A DNA stretch of 64,000 nt from Bacillus tequilensis KCTC 13622 (GTDB taxonomy: Bacteria; Bacillota; Bacilli; Bacillales; Bacillaceae), in contig NZ_AYTO01000041.1 in assembly GCF_000507145.1 (NCBI RefSeq), forward strand, positions 1-64,000. The letters run 5' to 3'. The position numbers and the translations under genes are program-made. Of the stretch, positions 46,845-57,491 are shown piece by piece. Numbering within the stretch: position 1 is the stretch's first letter; each line of letters opens with the position of its first letter. The notes under the pieces were generated by a model. That model was not told where the DNA came from and did no database searches. It saw only the letters and a program-made list of their open reading frames with translations.

Positions 46845-48248
46845 TTAAATAACTGATTTTTCAGCTGTATCTTTATCATGTCGAGATCGGAAATGCTCTT
46901 CTAGCCCTTCAAGTGTGCGTCCTTTTGTTTCCGGCATGAATTTATACACAAACCCGATGGCGAATATACCGAAAGCCACGAATATAAAGAATGTAGAAGA
47001 CAAGCCTACAGAGCTAAGCAGTATCGGAAAAGCAAAACCGATTATAAAGTTTAATATCCATAGGAAAAAAACACTTATTCCAGAACCGAGTCCCCTTAAT
47101 TTTTGAGGGAAGATTTCCGCAATGACCAGCCAAGTCACAGGCCCTACGCATCCTTGCATAAAGGCTAAAAATACAACGGTCAAGGATAGTACCGCATAAG
47201 GGAGTGCTGCAGACCCTGCAAGCACGATTGAGAATATCGCAATGAATAAAAGCGCTGTCGTCGTTCCGGCCAAACCAATCAATAATATAGGACGCCGTCT
47301 CACTTTTCCGACAAGCCAAATCCCAAATATAACGGCAATGACAGATACCAGCCCATTTCCAATATTAGCGATTAAAGCCGCTTTTGTCCCAAAGCCAGAT
47401 TCTTTAAGGATTTGAGTGCCATAATACATAATCGAGTTCACACCGGTAATTTGATTCACTATCGCAACACCAATACCAATCAGTAAAAGACGGCGCAGCC
47501 ATGGTGTAGAAAAGTCCTTAAGTGAAACCTTCTCCAGTTCTGTATCTTTTTGTACCGCTGCTTGAATGTCTCTACATTCAGCTTCTGCACGTTTAACATC
47601 TCGAATTTGCTTAAGAACACGCAGCGCCTCACTTTTTCTCCCTTTGGAGATTAGCCATCTCGGACTTTCTGGCACCTTGAGCATACTGGAAAATAGCATG
47701 ATAGCCGGAACGGCACAAAGCGCCAGCATATATCTCCAAACATGTCCCGTATTTGCCATTGTCACGCCAAGAATGGCATTAAAAACATATGCTAAAAATT
47801 GCCCGCCGACAATCATTAGCTCATTTTGGGTTACCATACGTCCCCTCTTCTCATGCGGTGCCATTTCTGCCAAAAAGGCCGGAACCATCGCTGAAGCTCC
47901 GCCAACAGCCAGCCCGAGCAAAAACCGAAAGACCACCATCACTGAAACATTAGGCGCTAATGCTGTTCCAAGTGATGCTATGAAAAATATAAATGAAAGA
48001 TTAAGGATCATTTTACGGCGGCCATAGCGATCAGCCAATCTGCCGCATAACAACGCTCCAAACGCCGCACCTAATAAAAGAATACTTGTAACAAGCCCTT
48101 CTGTAACCGGCGTTAAATGAAGCTGGTCTGGTTTTGCCATAAAAGGCAAAGCTCCATTTATCACTCCGGTGTCATATCCAAAGAGAAGCCCCCCAAATGT
48201 TGCTGAAATCATGATTAATTTCAATCTGCGATTTCGATTTTCAGACAT
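46845..48248 (-). CDS. yncC: sugar transporter of the major facilitator superfamily, YncC
   Basis: About 467 residues, 12 membrane helices. MFS sugar-porter marks: GGLLFGYDTGVINGALPF, GRLADRYGRRKMI, PESPRWLISKGR, QQ-region as VNQITGVNSIMYYGTQI, WLVIAEIFPQKLRGLGSG and the PETKGRTLEGLEEHF end. Start taken at the second Met (48248), properly spaced from GGGGAAA. Its place beside the xyl genes suggests pentose or related sugar uptake; B. subtilis xylose also enters through AraE. Promoter elements not identified. Confidence 0.92.
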   Translation of the reverse strand: MSENRNRRLKLIMISATFGGLLFGYDTGVINGALPFMAKPDQLHLTPVTEGLVTSILLLGAAFGALLCGRLADRYGRRKMILNLSFIFFIASLGTALAPNVSVMVVFRFLLGLAVGGASAMVPAFLAEMAPHEKRGRMVTQNELMIVGGQFLAYVFNAILGVTMANTGHVWRYMLALCAVPAIMLFSSMLKVPESPRWLISKGRKSEALRVLKQIRDVKRAEAECRDIQAAVQKDTELEKVSLKDFSTPWLRRLLLIGIGVAIVNQITGVNSIMYYGTQILKESGFGTKAALIANIGNGLVSVIAVIFGIWLVGKVRRRPILLIGLAGTTTALLFIAIFSIVLAGSAALPYAVLSLTVVFLAFMQGCVGPVTWLVIAEIFPQKLRGLGSGISVFFLWILNFIIGFAFPILLSSVGLSSTFFIFVAFGIFAIGFVYKFMPETKGRTLEGLEEHFRSRHDKDTAEKSVI

Positions 48249-48254
48249 ATCCAT

Positions 48255-48667
48255 TTCCCCTGCCTTTATTAAGATTACTTAATAAGTTCCTCTCAGTATG
48301 GATATTGAAACAAGAATTTTAACTAAAGGTGATCGTTTGAAAAACCTCTACCTTAGATTTCCGATTTAACCAAAAGAAAAAACATTGTTATGTTATAGAT
48401 ATGTTTTGGTTACTTTATTGTCATTTCTGATATTATCATAATTATAAAAGTATTTTTAGTCAATTATGTTTTTACAATCTTTTATTTTTGTTATTTCACA
48501 GGTAGATTTTGATTGTTTTATTATGAAGTTCGCATTTTTGCAAATTCATAGTATGAAGATGGGGAGCCATATCCTATTCACAAAAAATGCTCATATCGTT
48601 ATAATAATGACGTTAACGGGATTAAAAGAAAGCATACAAGAACTTACATTCTAAAGAGGACATCAAA
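48255..48667. other. yncC-yncB divergent intergenic region
   Basis: About 410 AT-rich bases between divergent genes. A small plus frame at 48466-48654 has no ribosome site. Promoters for both genes must lie here; I could not pick convincing -35/-10 pairs or a XylR operator. Confidence 0.4.
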
Positions 48668-49303
48668 ATGAAGACAGCTTTAATGAGGATTATCGTATTG
48701 GTTTTATGCATGACATTAGCAGCCTGTGGATCAAATCACGCAGAAAAAAGCCATTCAACATCTAATCAAAAAGAACAAACCTCTCAAGGTATTCCATTTA
48801 ATGCTGAAAAACAGCCAGAACATAAGCCTGGCCCATCTTATTCAAAAAATCGTAAGAAATTGGCGGATGTTACATTAGACAGAGCAGTTGATGGAGATAC
48901 GATTAAGGTGATTTACAATGGAAAGAAAGACACAGTTCGCTACTTGCTCGTTGACACACCTGAGACGAAGAAGCCAAATTCTTGTGTTCAGCCATACGGT
49001 AAAGATGCGTCAAAACGGAATAAAGAATTGGTCAGCAGCGGTGAGCTGCAACTGGAATTCGACAAAGGCGATCGCAGAGATAAGTATGGAAGACTGTTAG
49101 CTTACGTTTATGTTGACGGCAAATCTGTTCAAGAGACATTATTGAAAGAAGGATTGGCTAGAGTAGCATATGTATATGAGCCAAACACCAAATACATAGA
49201 CCAATTCAGACTGGATGAGCAAGAGGCAAAATCAGAAAAACTTTCAATCTGGAGCAGGAATGGATATGTGACTAATAGAGGATTTAATGGCTGTGTGAAA
49301 TAA
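48668..49303 (+). CDS. yncB: thermonuclease-family lipoprotein nuclease YncB
   Basis: A 211-residue SNase-family nuclease. Lipoprotein signal with lipobox MTLAAC (Cys at about 20), then a Ser/Gln/Pro-rich linker. Nuclease core: LDRAVDGDTIKVIYNGKK, VRYLLVDTPETKKPN (Arg and metal Asp), GDRRDKYGRLLAYVYVDGKS (catalytic Glu position replaced by the Asp/Arg pattern usual in this branch) and ARVAYVYEPNT. Membrane-tethered outside the cell, degrading DNA/RNA. ATG behind AAAGAGGACATCAAA. Confidence 0.93.
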   Translation: MKTALMRIIVLVLCMTLAACGSNHAEKSHSTSNQKEQTSQGIPFNAEKQPEHKPGPSYSKNRKKLADVTLDRAVDGDTIKVIYNGKKDTVRYLLVDTPETKKPNSCVQPYGKDASKRNKELVSSGELQLEFDKGDRRDKYGRLLAYVYVDGKSVQETLLKEGLARVAYVYEPNTKYIDQFRLDEQEAKSEKLSIWSRNGYVTNRGFNGCVK

Positions 49304-49440
49304 AAAAACTCTGCGGTTAAAAAAGAAACTACATAGCAGAATACAATTGATCTGTTTTAGCAGCTCTATAAAGATAATGTTGATTGGGCTTTTTAAACAT
49401 GAATCTTGTTGACTAATATAAAAACAGCTATATAGATAAT

Positions 49441-49478
49441 AAAAACCCCCCTTCACGCTAATGTGAAGGGGGATTTGT
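49441..49478. terminator. yncB terminator
   Basis: CCCCCCTTCACGCT-AAT-GTGAAGGGGGA, with A- and T-runs on both sides; serves yncB and possibly the minus-strand xyl operon. Confidence 0.9.
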
Positions 49479-49536
49479 TTATTAAAAGAATTAATTTCTT
49501 GTGCCGCTTTGATATCCCTCAACCATAAGCGCAGTT

Positions 49537-49701
49537 TCATACATCTTCCCCATTGGCATTTCTAAGCTTTCCCGCTTCTTGAAGTGTTTGCAGACAGATG
49601 CAGTTCTGCTCGTCCGTTTTGTCTGCCGGACACTCCAGTATTGTGATACCTATAATGGAAGGCAGATTGATTCGAATCATCTCATATTCGTCATGTATCA
49701 T
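49537..49701 (-). CDS. 54-residue ORF coupled to xylB
   Basis: Its ATG overlaps the xylB stop (TGATGA). Product begins [20 protein letters not shown] and ends [11 protein letters not shown]. In another frame the DNA just past the stop reads [17 protein letters not shown], so the original protein may have been longer and then frameshifted. Composition looks coding; family unknown. It would be the third gene of the xylAB transcript. Confidence 0.45.
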   Translation of the reverse strand: MIHDEYEMIRINLPSIIGITILECPADKTDEQNCICLQTLQEAGKLRNANGEDV

Positions 49702-51200
49702 CAGTTTTTTCGAAAGCTCTCCAAAGCTATATTAAGATCCTTTGTGTGAGTGTAAATGTTCTTATACAAATCGAATAGCGTTTTATATTTTTGAACATTT
49801 TGTTCCTTTGGATAAAATGCAGCAGCCTCACGTATGAATTGCTCTGCACATTCTTCAAGTGATTCAAACCACCCGCTCCCAAAGGCAGCCAGCATAGCAG
49901 CCCCCAAGGCAGGGCCTTGTTCATTTTCTAATTTGATCACCCTCGCATTGAAAATATCAGCTTGCATTTGCAGCCATGTTTCATTTTTAGCTCCCCCGCC
50001 AATAGAAACAACAGTATGAACTGATTTCCCTACTTCACGGAATAACTCAATTGATTCATGTAAAGAGAATGTAATCCCTTCCATTATTGCCCTCAAAAAG
50101 TGCTCTCTTTTGTGGGCACCATCCATTCCGATCAAGCTTCCCCGAATAGAAGAATCAGCATGCGGCGTTCTTTCACCAACCAAATAAGGAGTATATAGCA
50201 GTCCATTTGCTCCTATCGGAATTGATTCCACGCCCGCCAACAATTGCTCAAACGATTCGTTTGGCGCAAATGTTCTTTTAAACCAGTCCAAGCTGTATCC
50301 TGCAGCAAGTGTGACTCCCATCGTATAAAAAGAATCCTTTTTTCCATGATTAAAAAAGTGGACTTTCCCTTTAAAGTCTCTTTCTTTGCCTTCTTCGTAG
50401 GAGAGTATAACCCCTGATGTCCCAATACTGCATAATGTTTTACCAGAAGAAAGAATACCGGCTCCAATTGCACCGCACGCATTATCTGCTCCCCCGGCGT
50501 ACACTTTTGTTTTTTCAATCAGCCCCGTCTCCGCCGCGACGTTCGGAAGCAGCGATCCTACACAATCATGGGATTCAACAAGTGGAGGACAAATATCTGC
50601 AGAAATACCAAATTGATTGCAAATATCATCGCTCCACTCCTTGCGGGTAATATGTAAAAGTAACGTTCCCGCCGCATCGGAGTATTCAGTGTGAATGGCA
50701 CCGGTCATACGGAATCTCACATAGTCTTTCGGAAGCAAAAAAACAGCAGTTTTTTTAAAAAGATCGGGCTCATGTTCCTTCACCCATAACATTTTAGGCA
50801 ATGTAAACCCTTCCAGGACACGGTTTTTTGTGATATCAAGCAGATGATCGCCAAATGTCTCGGTCACCCTGATACATTGAGGCGTCGTTCTGGTATCATT
50901 CCAAAGAATTGCATGGCGTAACACCTGCCGATCTTGGTCAAGCAGGACTAACCCATGCATCTGACCTGAATAGCTTATTCCGTCAATATCCTTAGCTTGA
51001 ACATTGGATTTAGAAACCAACTCAGTCAATGCATGAATCGTTTGCCGCACCCAGTCTTCAGGATTTTGTTCACTATATCCCGCCTTCTCTTGGATGAGCG
51101 GATAACGTTTGGACGTTTCTGCACAAACCTTGCCGTTTTGATTGACTAAAATGGTTTTAACAGCACTCGTTCCAATATCTATTCCAATAACATACTTCAT
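49701..51200 (-). CDS. xylB: xylulokinase
   Basis: A 499-residue FGGY-family kinase; phosphorylates D-xylulose to xylulose 5-phosphate. Start at MKYVIGIDIGTSAVK (51200) behind GGAGTGAAAAA; the in-frame extension to 51266 is not needed. Motifs: phosphate loop IGIDIGTSA, SYSGQMHGLV, catalytic-base ADNACGAIG, and FGGY-type GGGAKNETWLQMQADIF. Product feeds transketolase. Follows xylA by 140 bases that contain a strong hairpin. Confidence 0.97.
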   Translation of the reverse strand: MKYVIGIDIGTSAVKTILVNQNGKVCAETSKRYPLIQEKAGYSEQNPEDWVRQTIHALTELVSKSNVQAKDIDGISYSGQMHGLVLLDQDRQVLRHAILWNDTRTTPQCIRVTETFGDHLLDITKNRVLEGFTLPKMLWVKEHEPDLFKKTAVFLLPKDYVRFRMTGAIHTEYSDAAGTLLLHITRKEWSDDICNQFGISADICPPLVESHDCVGSLLPNVAAETGLIEKTKVYAGGADNACGAIGAGILSSGKTLCSIGTSGVILSYEEGKERDFKGKVHFFNHGKKDSFYTMGVTLAAGYSLDWFKRTFAPNESFEQLLAGVESIPIGANGLLYTPYLVGERTPHADSSIRGSLIGMDGAHKREHFLRAIMEGITFSLHESIELFREVGKSVHTVVSIGGGAKNETWLQMQADIFNARVIKLENEQGPALGAAMLAAFGSGWFESLEECAEQFIREAAAFYPKEQNVQKYKTLFDLYKNIYTHTKDLNIALESFRKN

Positions 51201-51291
51201 TTTTTCACTCCTTCCCCTCCCGATGATATGAAATTCCCCGTCATAGCAACAAAGTAAAGGCATCATGACGGAGAGTTTTGGGCGACTTGGC

Positions 51292-51321
51292 GATCCTGCT
51301 ATATCTTTTGATAGCAGGATC
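51292..51321 (-). terminator. xylA-xylB intergenic hairpin
   Basis: GATCCTGCT-ATATCTTTTGAT-AGCAGGATC, stem of nine or more pairs. On the minus strand it is not followed by a T-run, so it is more likely an mRNA processing or stabilising stem, or a partial terminator that sets the xylA:xylB ratio. Confidence 0.5.
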
Positions 51322-51340
51322 TAGCGTTTCTTTTTATCTG

Positions 51341-52678
51341 TTATACTTCTAAAATGTATTGGTTCAATCTCGCTTTTAATTGTTCCTGTCTTCCAGATTC
51401 ATTTTTAATTGATTTATGATTGAGTGCATATTCCTCAAGCGTCTTGAAATTAGCTCTTCCTTCTGCAATTTCAAGGCCAATCCCTTCAGTAAAGCTGCGG
51501 TAACGATGTTGAATCACATCTTCAAACACACGATCTTCGATTAACTTGTGTGCGACTTTCAATCCTCTTGCAAATGCATCCATCCCTGCAATATGCGCAA
51601 ATAATAGATCATCAGGCTCAAAAGAAGATCTTCTGACCTTCGCATCAAAGTTTAATCCTCCGCTTCCAAGGCCGCCATTTTGCAGGATTTCGTACATGGC
51701 CAATGTCGTCGAATATAAATCTGTCGGAAATTCATCGGTGTCCCAGCCTAAAAGAGGATGCCCCTGATTCGCGTCAACAGAGCCAAGAAGTCCATGTACT
51801 CTTGCCATACGTAATTCATGTTCGAATGTATGCCCGGCTAATGTGGCATGATTGGCTTCGAGATTTAATTTAAAATGATTATCTAAGCCATATTGCTTCA
51901 AAAAGGCAATGGTTGTTGCTGCATCTGTATCATATTGATGGCTGGTCGGCTCTTTTGGTTTTGGTTCAATCAAAAATTGCCCCGTATACCCGATTTCCTT
52001 CGCATAATCCACTGCCATATGCATGAACCTGGCCAAATTATCAAGTTCAAATTTCAAATCCGTATTTAACAATGTTTCGTATCCCTCACGGCCGCCCCAA
52101 AATACATAGTTCTCGGCGCCAAGCTCTTTTGCTGTCTCCAGCCCTTTTTTTACTTGTGCTGCTGCATACGCAAACACATCTGCATTGCAAGAAGTCGCCG
52201 CCCCATGGACGAAACGGGGGTTCGTGAACATATTTGCAGTATTCCATAATAGCTTCACGTTGCTCGTTCTCATGTACTCCTTCAGCATGCTCACAATAAT
52301 ATCTAAATTTTGATTCGTCTCTTTTAACGTACTTCCTTCAGGTGCAATATCCCGGTCATGGAAAGCAAAAAATGGCGCATCCAGTTTTTCAAACATCTCA
52401 AATGCTGCTTCTACTCTCGCCCTCGCTAAATCCATGCCTTTATAATGATCCCACGGTCTTTGCATCGTAGCTGCTCCAAACATGTCTGTACCGTCAGCGG
52501 TAAATGTATGCCAATAAGCAATAGAAAACCGCAGATGTTCTTTCATTGTCTTTTCGCCGATTACTTCTTGAGGATTATAATATTTAAATGCTAAAGGATT
52601 AGTGGAATCTTTCCCTTCGTAAACCACTTTGTTTACGCTTTCAAAATAGCCGACTGAACCAGAATGAGATTGAACCAT
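51341..52678 (-). CDS. xylA: xylose isomerase
   Basis: A 445-residue class II xylose isomerase; converts D-xylose to D-xylulose with two divalent metals. Signatures: catalytic His107 in [30 protein letters not shown], metal ligands in [29 protein letters not shown] and [17 protein letters not shown]. Start ATG behind AAGGGGGAAATCAA. The XylR operator lies 36-60 bases upstream. Confidence 0.98.
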   Translation of the reverse strand: MVQSHSGSVGYFESVNKVVYEGKDSTNPLAFKYYNPQEVIGEKTMKEHLRFSIAYWHTFTADGTDMFGAATMQRPWDHYKGMDLARARVEAAFEMFEKLDAPFFAFHDRDIAPEGSTLKETNQNLDIIVSMLKEYMRTSNVKLLWNTANMFTNPRFVHGAATSCNADVFAYAAAQVKKGLETAKELGAENYVFWGGREGYETLLNTDLKFELDNLARFMHMAVDYAKEIGYTGQFLIEPKPKEPTSHQYDTDAATTIAFLKQYGLDNHFKLNLEANHATLAGHTFEHELRMARVHGLLGSVDANQGHPLLGWDTDEFPTDLYSTTLAMYEILQNGGLGSGGLNFDAKVRRSSFEPDDLLFAHIAGMDAFARGLKVAHKLIEDRVFEDVIQHRYRSFTEGIGLEIAEGRANFKTLEEYALNHKSIKNESGRQEQLKARLNQYILEV

Positions 52679-52713
52679 TTGATTTCCCCCTTATCATAAA
52701 TTCACATTGTATA

Positions 52714-52738
52714 TTAGTTTGTTGTCTAAACAAACTAA
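52714..52738. promoter_or_regulatory. XylR operator (xylO) of xylAB
   Basis: Inverted repeat: left arm TTAGTTTGTT, right arm AACAAACTAA, centre GTCTA. It matches the known B. subtilis xyl operator architecture. XylR binds here without xylose. Confidence 0.92.
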
Positions 52739-52902
52739 CTTATTTTTATCTTATATAACCTCATCCGTATTTTCAATATTTTTTAGTTTTTTATAAACAC
52801 ATTCGCTATAATAAAGGTACGTTTCGCTATGTACTTTGTTTCATATTGAACACACAAAAAATTTCAACTTAATTTAAAGGTTATACAAATGGAGTGGATG
52901 AA

Positions 52903-54057
52903 GTGGATATCGCAGATCAAACCTTTGTCAAAAAAGTAAATCAAAAGTTATTATTAAAAGAAATCCTTAAAAACTCACCTATTTCAAGAGCAAAATTATC
53001 TGAAATGACTGGATTAAATAAATCGACTGTTTCATCACAGGTAAACACATTAATGAAAGAAAATCTTGTATTTGAAATCGGTCAGGGACAATCAAGCGGC
53101 GGCAGAAGACCTGTCCTGCTTGTTTTTAATAAAAAAGCAGGCTACTCCGTAGGAATAGATGTCGGGGTGGATTATATTAACGGCATTTTAACAGATCTTG
53201 AAGGGACAATTGTTCTTGATCAACACCACCATTTGGAATGCAGCTCTCCTGAAATAACGAAAGATATTTTAATTGAAATGATTCATCACTTTATTGCGAA
53301 TATGCCGCAATCTCCGTACGGGCTTATTGGTATAGGCATATGCGTCCCCGGGTTAATTGATAAAAATCAAAAAATTGTTTTCGCTCCAAACTCCAACTGG
53401 AGAAATATTGACTTAAAACCTTTCATTCAAGAGGAGTTCAATGTGCCTGTTTTTATTGAAAATGAGGCAAATGCCGGTGCATATGGAGAAAAAGTATTCG
53501 GTGCTGCAAAAAATCACGATAACATGATTTATGCAAGTATTGGTACAGGGATAGGAATCGGCGTTATTATCAACAATGATTTATACAGAGGGGTAAGCGG
53601 ATTCTCTGGAGAAATGGGACATATGACAATAGACTTTAATGGTCCGAAATGCAGCTGCGGAAACCGAGGCTGCTGGGAATTGTATGCTTCAGAAAAGGCT
53701 TTATTAAAATCGCTTCAAACTAAGAAGAAAAAAGTGTCCACTCAAGATATCATAGACCTCGCCCATCTGAATGATATTGGAACTTTACATGCGTTACAGA
53801 ATTTTGGATTCTATTTAGGTATAGGCTTGACCAATATACTAAATACATTTAATCCGCAAGCCATCATTTTAAGAAACAGCATAATCGAATCGCATCCTAT
53901 AGTTTTAAATTCAATTAAAAGCGAAGTGTCGTCCAGGGTTTATTCCCAATTAGACAATAGCTATGAATTATTACCATCTGTTTTAGGAAAAAACGCACCG
54001 GCGTTAGGAATGTCCTCTATTGTGATTGATCATTTTCTTGATGTGGTTAATCATTAA
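52903..54057 (+). CDS. xylR: xylose repressor XylR (ROK family)
   Basis: A 384-residue repressor from the second of two in-frame GTG codons (52903), 8 bases after GGAG. N-terminal winged helix with LKNSPISRAKLSEMTGLNKSTVSSQVNTL, then a ROK sugar-binding domain: VGIDVGVDYINGILTD, ENEANAGAYGEKVFG, GTGIGIGVIINNDLYRG, GEMGHMTID and zinc motif CSCGNRGCWELYAS. Xylose releases it from xylO. Divergent from xylA. Confidence 0.96.
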   Translation: MDIADQTFVKKVNQKLLLKEILKNSPISRAKLSEMTGLNKSTVSSQVNTLMKENLVFEIGQGQSSGGRRPVLLVFNKKAGYSVGIDVGVDYINGILTDLEGTIVLDQHHHLECSSPEITKDILIEMIHHFIANMPQSPYGLIGIGICVPGLIDKNQKIVFAPNSNWRNIDLKPFIQEEFNVPVFIENEANAGAYGEKVFGAAKNHDNMIYASIGTGIGIGVIINNDLYRGVSGFSGEMGHMTIDFNGPKCSCGNRGCWELYASEKALLKSLQTKKKKVSTQDIIDLAHLNDIGTLHALQNFGFYLGIGLTNILNTFNPQAIILRNSIIESHPIVLNSIKSEVSSRVYSQLDNSYELLPSVLGKNAPALGMSSIVIDHFLDVVNH

Positions 54058-54142
54058 GTTTTACGCTGTTTTTTTAGTTTTTGTTATTTTTCATACTGAA
54101 CAGGAGTATTTCTAAAGGGATTTTTCACATAGGACCGATATG

Positions 54143-54174
54143 AAAAAGGAGTTCTAAAATAGAAGCTCCTTTTT
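54143..54174. terminator. xylR/xynB bidirectional terminator
   Basis: AAAAAGGAG-TTCTAAAATAGAAG-CTCCTTTTT between convergent xylR and xynB. Confidence 0.8.
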
Positions 54175-54184
54175 CTTGTGCACA

Positions 54185-55789
54185 TTATTTTTCTTTATAA
54201 CGAAAATATTTGAAGTCAGCCGGAATATGATGACCGCTGGTATCTTGGCACTGCATCCCTACAAAAGCTCCTGTAAAGAATCCTCCTCCGCGGATGTAAT
54301 CATCTGATAATTTTTTCGATTCTAATGTAATGTCAATTTTATGCCAGTCTTCTTTGTTAAACGAATAGAAATAATAATATTTTTCCTTTTCGATATTTAC
54401 TTTTAAATAGACATACTTTACTTCACGGGGGATCACAATTTTATTGTTTAATGGCTGTGAAAAAGAAAAGTTATCACATATTGTTAATTCAAGAATACGG
54501 CCAAGTTCTTCATCATGCGTAACTTGAAGAGCCGTCCAGTTCTCTGTATTGTAATAGTTCACCAGACCAGCGGCTTGCTGAAAATTTTCCGGATAAAATG
54601 CAACAGCCGTTTCCGCTTCAAAATGGAGACTTTGCCAGCGTCTGGCCACAAATGCCTGAGTAAATGCCGAGGTTAATGATTCATGGCCGTATAATCGCAA
54701 ATGATTTGGCACTTGAGTCAATGAACCTAATTTCTCTGTAAACGGAATCCTTAATGTTTGAAAATTGATATTTAATGTTGAGTCCTCGAATTCATCAACT
54801 TCCGGGTACGTTGCTTCAAATATGGTTTCAGGTATAGAAGGCGCATCCACTTCCAAGCTCCCTTCTTTTCCGCCTTCTACATAAGGCCAGCCATCTTTCC
54901 AATAGAGCTTTTGAATAGCTGTTTCTCTGCCCAGCGGACAATATCCTCTCTGCTGAAAAATTGAATCATCGTCCGGATGAATAGGACGTCCCGTTAAATG
55001 TGCTAAATACCACTCATCTGTATGTGTGTGAACAATGGATGCATGCCCGCATTTTTGCAGCGGATTTTCCGGCGCATGCCATGACGTTAAGATAGGGTTA
55101 TCAGGGTGAACTTCATATGGCCCCTCAATATTTGCAGAACGGGCAATTGTAGCAGCATGCTCGAACCGTGTTCCTCCTTCTGCGGTTAATAAATAATAAT
55201 AGTTCCCGATATGATAAAGGTGCGGCGCTTCCGTCAGCTTTCTTTCAGTTCCTTTAAATATCACTTTCGGTTTTCCAATTAATTTTTGCTCCTCATCAGA
55301 ATATTCCTGCATGACAATGCCTCCGAATGAGTGCCGATCAATACGCTGATCCCATAACATATTTAATAAATATTTTTTTCCATCCGTATCATGGAATAAA
55401 GAAGCATCAAATCCCGAGCTATTTAATGTGATCGGCTCCCCCCAATCACCATCAATCGTGTCACAAGTCACTAAATAATTGTGGCAATCTTTCCAGGCGC
55501 CATCTACTACCTTAACATCCGTATAGATCAGCCAAAACTTTCCGTCGCTGTAACTTAAACATGGCGCCCAGACCCCGCCTGAATTAGGGTTTCCTTTCAT
55601 GTCTAATTGCGAAACTCTCTGTAATGGATGTGCAACTAAGTGCCAATTCACTAAATCTTTTGAGTGGTGTATCTGGACTCCCGGAAACCACTCAAATGTA
55701 GATACGGCGATATAATAATCCTCTCCCACCCTGCAAATACTCGGATCGGGATTAAATCCTTTAAGCACTGGATTGATAATCTTCATGCA
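54185..55789 (-). CDS. xynB: beta-xylosidase (GH43)
   Basis: A 534-residue GH43 enzyme; start at [20 protein letters not shown] (55789) behind GGAGGCGTTCTGC. Catalytic base Asp15 in FNPDPS, pKa-modulating Asp in [10 protein letters not shown] and acid Glu in [10 protein letters not shown]. The C-terminal ~200 residues form the beta-sandwich that closes the active site ([19 protein letters not shown]). No signal peptide: it hydrolyses imported xylobiose/xylo-oligomers to xylose in the cytosol. Same transcript as xynP, 39 bases apart. Confidence 0.97.
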   Translation of the reverse strand, partial: CMKIINPVLKGFNPDPSICRVGEDYYIAVSTFEWFPGVQIHHSKDLVNWHLVAHPLQRVSQLDMKGNPNSGGVWAPCLSYSDGKFWLIYTDVKVVDGAWKDCHNYLVTCDTIDGDWGEPITLNSSGFDASLFHDTDGKKYLLNMLWDQRIDRHSFGGIVMQEYSDEEQKLIGKPKVIFKGTERKLTEAPHLYHIGNYYYLLTAEGGTRFEHAATIARSANIEGPYEVHPDNPILTSWHAPENPLQKCGHASIVHTHTDEWYLAHLTGRPIHPDDDSIFQQRGYCPLGRETAIQKLYWKDGWPYVEGGKEGSLEVDAPSIPETIFEATYPEVDEFEDSTLNINFQTLRIPFTEKLGSLTQVPNHLRLYGHESLTSAFTQAFVARRWQSLHFEAETAVAFYPENFQQAAGLVNYYNTENWTALQVTHDEELGRILELTICDNFSFSQPLNNKIVIPREVKYVYLKVNIEKEKYYYFYSFNKEDWHKIDITLESKKLSDDYIRGGGFFTGAFVGMQCQDTSGHHIPADFKYFRYKEK

Positions 55790-55828
55790 GAACGCCTCCT
55801 CAGCTATTTTCTTTTGATTCATCATGTT

Positions 55829-57223
55829 TTAAGCTTTAAAATCATCAATATGATCCAAATAAACTTTGTCTCTATTCTCTAATTCTCGCACCATGTTTTT
55901 ATATTTTTTCTCATCGAGATTATAGAAATTAATATCAATCATGGCTAAAACGAGCAAAATCGCGGGAATAATGGTTGCTGTAATTAATATGCCTGTTAAT
56001 GCCTCAGGGGTTTGCGCCTGATTTGCCACATATCCAAACTTATCTAAAACCAGCCCTGGTACAACCCCTCCCAAGGCCATGCCGAATTTAAAGAAAAATC
56101 CGATAATAGCGTATATGAGCCCGCCCATTCTTTTCCCGGTTCTGTACTCTCCATATTCTATTGTTTCAGGAATGAGCGCCCACATATACCCCCCCGCAGT
56201 AAGACTTCCAGCAGCAGCAATTAATCGAAAGAAGAGTATGAGGAAAACATTACTTGACGGAACAAACAGTAAAGCTAAGAGGCCGATTATATTCAGTAAT
56301 AATGCATAGTTTAGTAATTTCTTCTTCCCTAATAATTGATGCAGCTTTGGAATAAACGGTAAAATGACCAAAGCGGGCAAACTTCCTAGCAAACCGTACC
56401 ATTTCACTAAATCCTCTCTTCCTAAGTTATACGTCACGTAATAGATGCCAACCGAATTACTTATTGAATTCACTCCAAAAATTATAATAAAGAAAATACT
56501 CAGTACAACAAGCGGACGATTAACACGAAATTGCTCAAATATATCCCATAATTTAATTTTTTCTTCAGATTTTTGAAGAGTGACACGCTCTTTTGTGCTT
56601 TTAAAACAAAAGATTAAAAGACATCCGCCTATGAATCCCATAATGGCCATGGTTAGCTGCCAGCCAAGAGATTCGCTGCCGGAAGTATCGCTTAAATAAG
56701 CAGCAAGTAAAGGAACAAAAAATGCAACGACAAGTCCCCCAAGATTCGCAAATAACATACGGACAGATGTTATACTAACAACTTCTTGATTATTCCTGGT
56801 CATGGCAGAGGTTAACGCGCCATACGGTACGTTTATCGCTGTGTATGTAAGCGACAAGCCGACATAGGTTATATAGGCATATATTAATTTTCCCATATCT
56901 GAAAAATCGGGGGTTGTAAAACAGAGGATGGCCAGTATGACAAATGGAAAAGCTCCGAATAAAAGATACGGTCTAAAGCGTCCAAACCTGCTATTCGTTC
57001 TGTCAACTATCGTTCCAATAAAAGGATCAGCGAGAGCGTCGATGATTCTAACCACTAAAAACATAGTACCGGCTGTTGCTGCCGATAAACCAAATACATC
57101 TGTATAGAAGAACAAAAGATAGGTAGACACTGTTGCATAAATTAAATTACAGGCGAAATCCCCAGACGCATATCCAACTTTTTCAACCATGCTAATCTTC
57201 TTTACAGTTTTTTCACCGGGCAT
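55829..57223 (-). CDS. xynP: xyloside/xylo-oligomer:cation symporter
   Basis: A 464-residue GPH-family carrier with 12 membrane helices. Family marks: EKVGYASGDFACNLIYATVSTYLLFFYTDVFG at the start, RIIDALADPFIGTIVDRTNSRFGRFRPYLL, and RTGKRMGGLIYAIIGFFFKFGMALGG. Imports beta-xylosides for XynB. ATG behind AGAGGAAAAATC. An xylO-like operator and a cre-like site lie upstream, giving xylose induction and glucose repression. Confidence 0.95.
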   Translation of the reverse strand: MPGEKTVKKISMVEKVGYASGDFACNLIYATVSTYLLFFYTDVFGLSAATAGTMFLVVRIIDALADPFIGTIVDRTNSRFGRFRPYLLFGAFPFVILAILCFTTPDFSDMGKLIYAYITYVGLSLTYTAINVPYGALTSAMTRNNQEVVSITSVRMLFANLGGLVVAFFVPLLAAYLSDTSGSESLGWQLTMAIMGFIGGCLLIFCFKSTKERVTLQKSEEKIKLWDIFEQFRVNRPLVVLSIFFIIIFGVNSISNSVGIYYVTYNLGREDLVKWYGLLGSLPALVILPFIPKLHQLLGKKKLLNYALLLNIIGLLALLFVPSSNVFLILFFRLIAAAGSLTAGGYMWALIPETIEYGEYRTGKRMGGLIYAIIGFFFKFGMALGGVVPGLVLDKFGYVANQAQTPEALTGILITATIIPAILLVLAMIDINFYNLDEKKYKNMVRELENRDKVYLDHIDDFKA

Positions 57224-57308
57224 GATTTTTCCTCTTTTCGGTCATTTAATAAGTAACAGTATGAAACGGGTTAAAAATCCCTTCAAAATTATTGGCCAAT
57301 AGCGATTC

Positions 57309-57324
57309 ATAAAAGCGCTTTCAA
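57309..57324. promoter_or_regulatory. cre-like CcpA site upstream of xynP
   Basis: On the minus strand TTGAAAGCGCTTTTAT, close to the cre consensus WTGNAANCGNWWNCAW with the CA near the right end replaced. It lies about 90 bases before the xynP start. Confidence 0.6.
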
Positions 57325-57491
57325 AAGATGATAGCGGTGTAACATTTCACAGAGCATTTTCACGATACAAATGGTGATCAGATAGCAGCGAAAAGGATAA
57401 AAGCCTCAGCTTTCGTTTTTTATATACCTCCAATAAAATCGAGCCTCTTATCCCCCCTCCCATTTAAGAACTTTAAATTCGGGCTTTATTA

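Noticed and set aside
48466..48654. 62-codon plus-strand frame upstream of yncB
   Set aside because: No ribosome site; lies in the promoter region of two divergent genes.
49244..49540. 98-codon minus-strand frame starting at the end of the 54-residue ORF
   Set aside because: Runs through the yncB terminator and into yncB antisense; only its first residues could matter.
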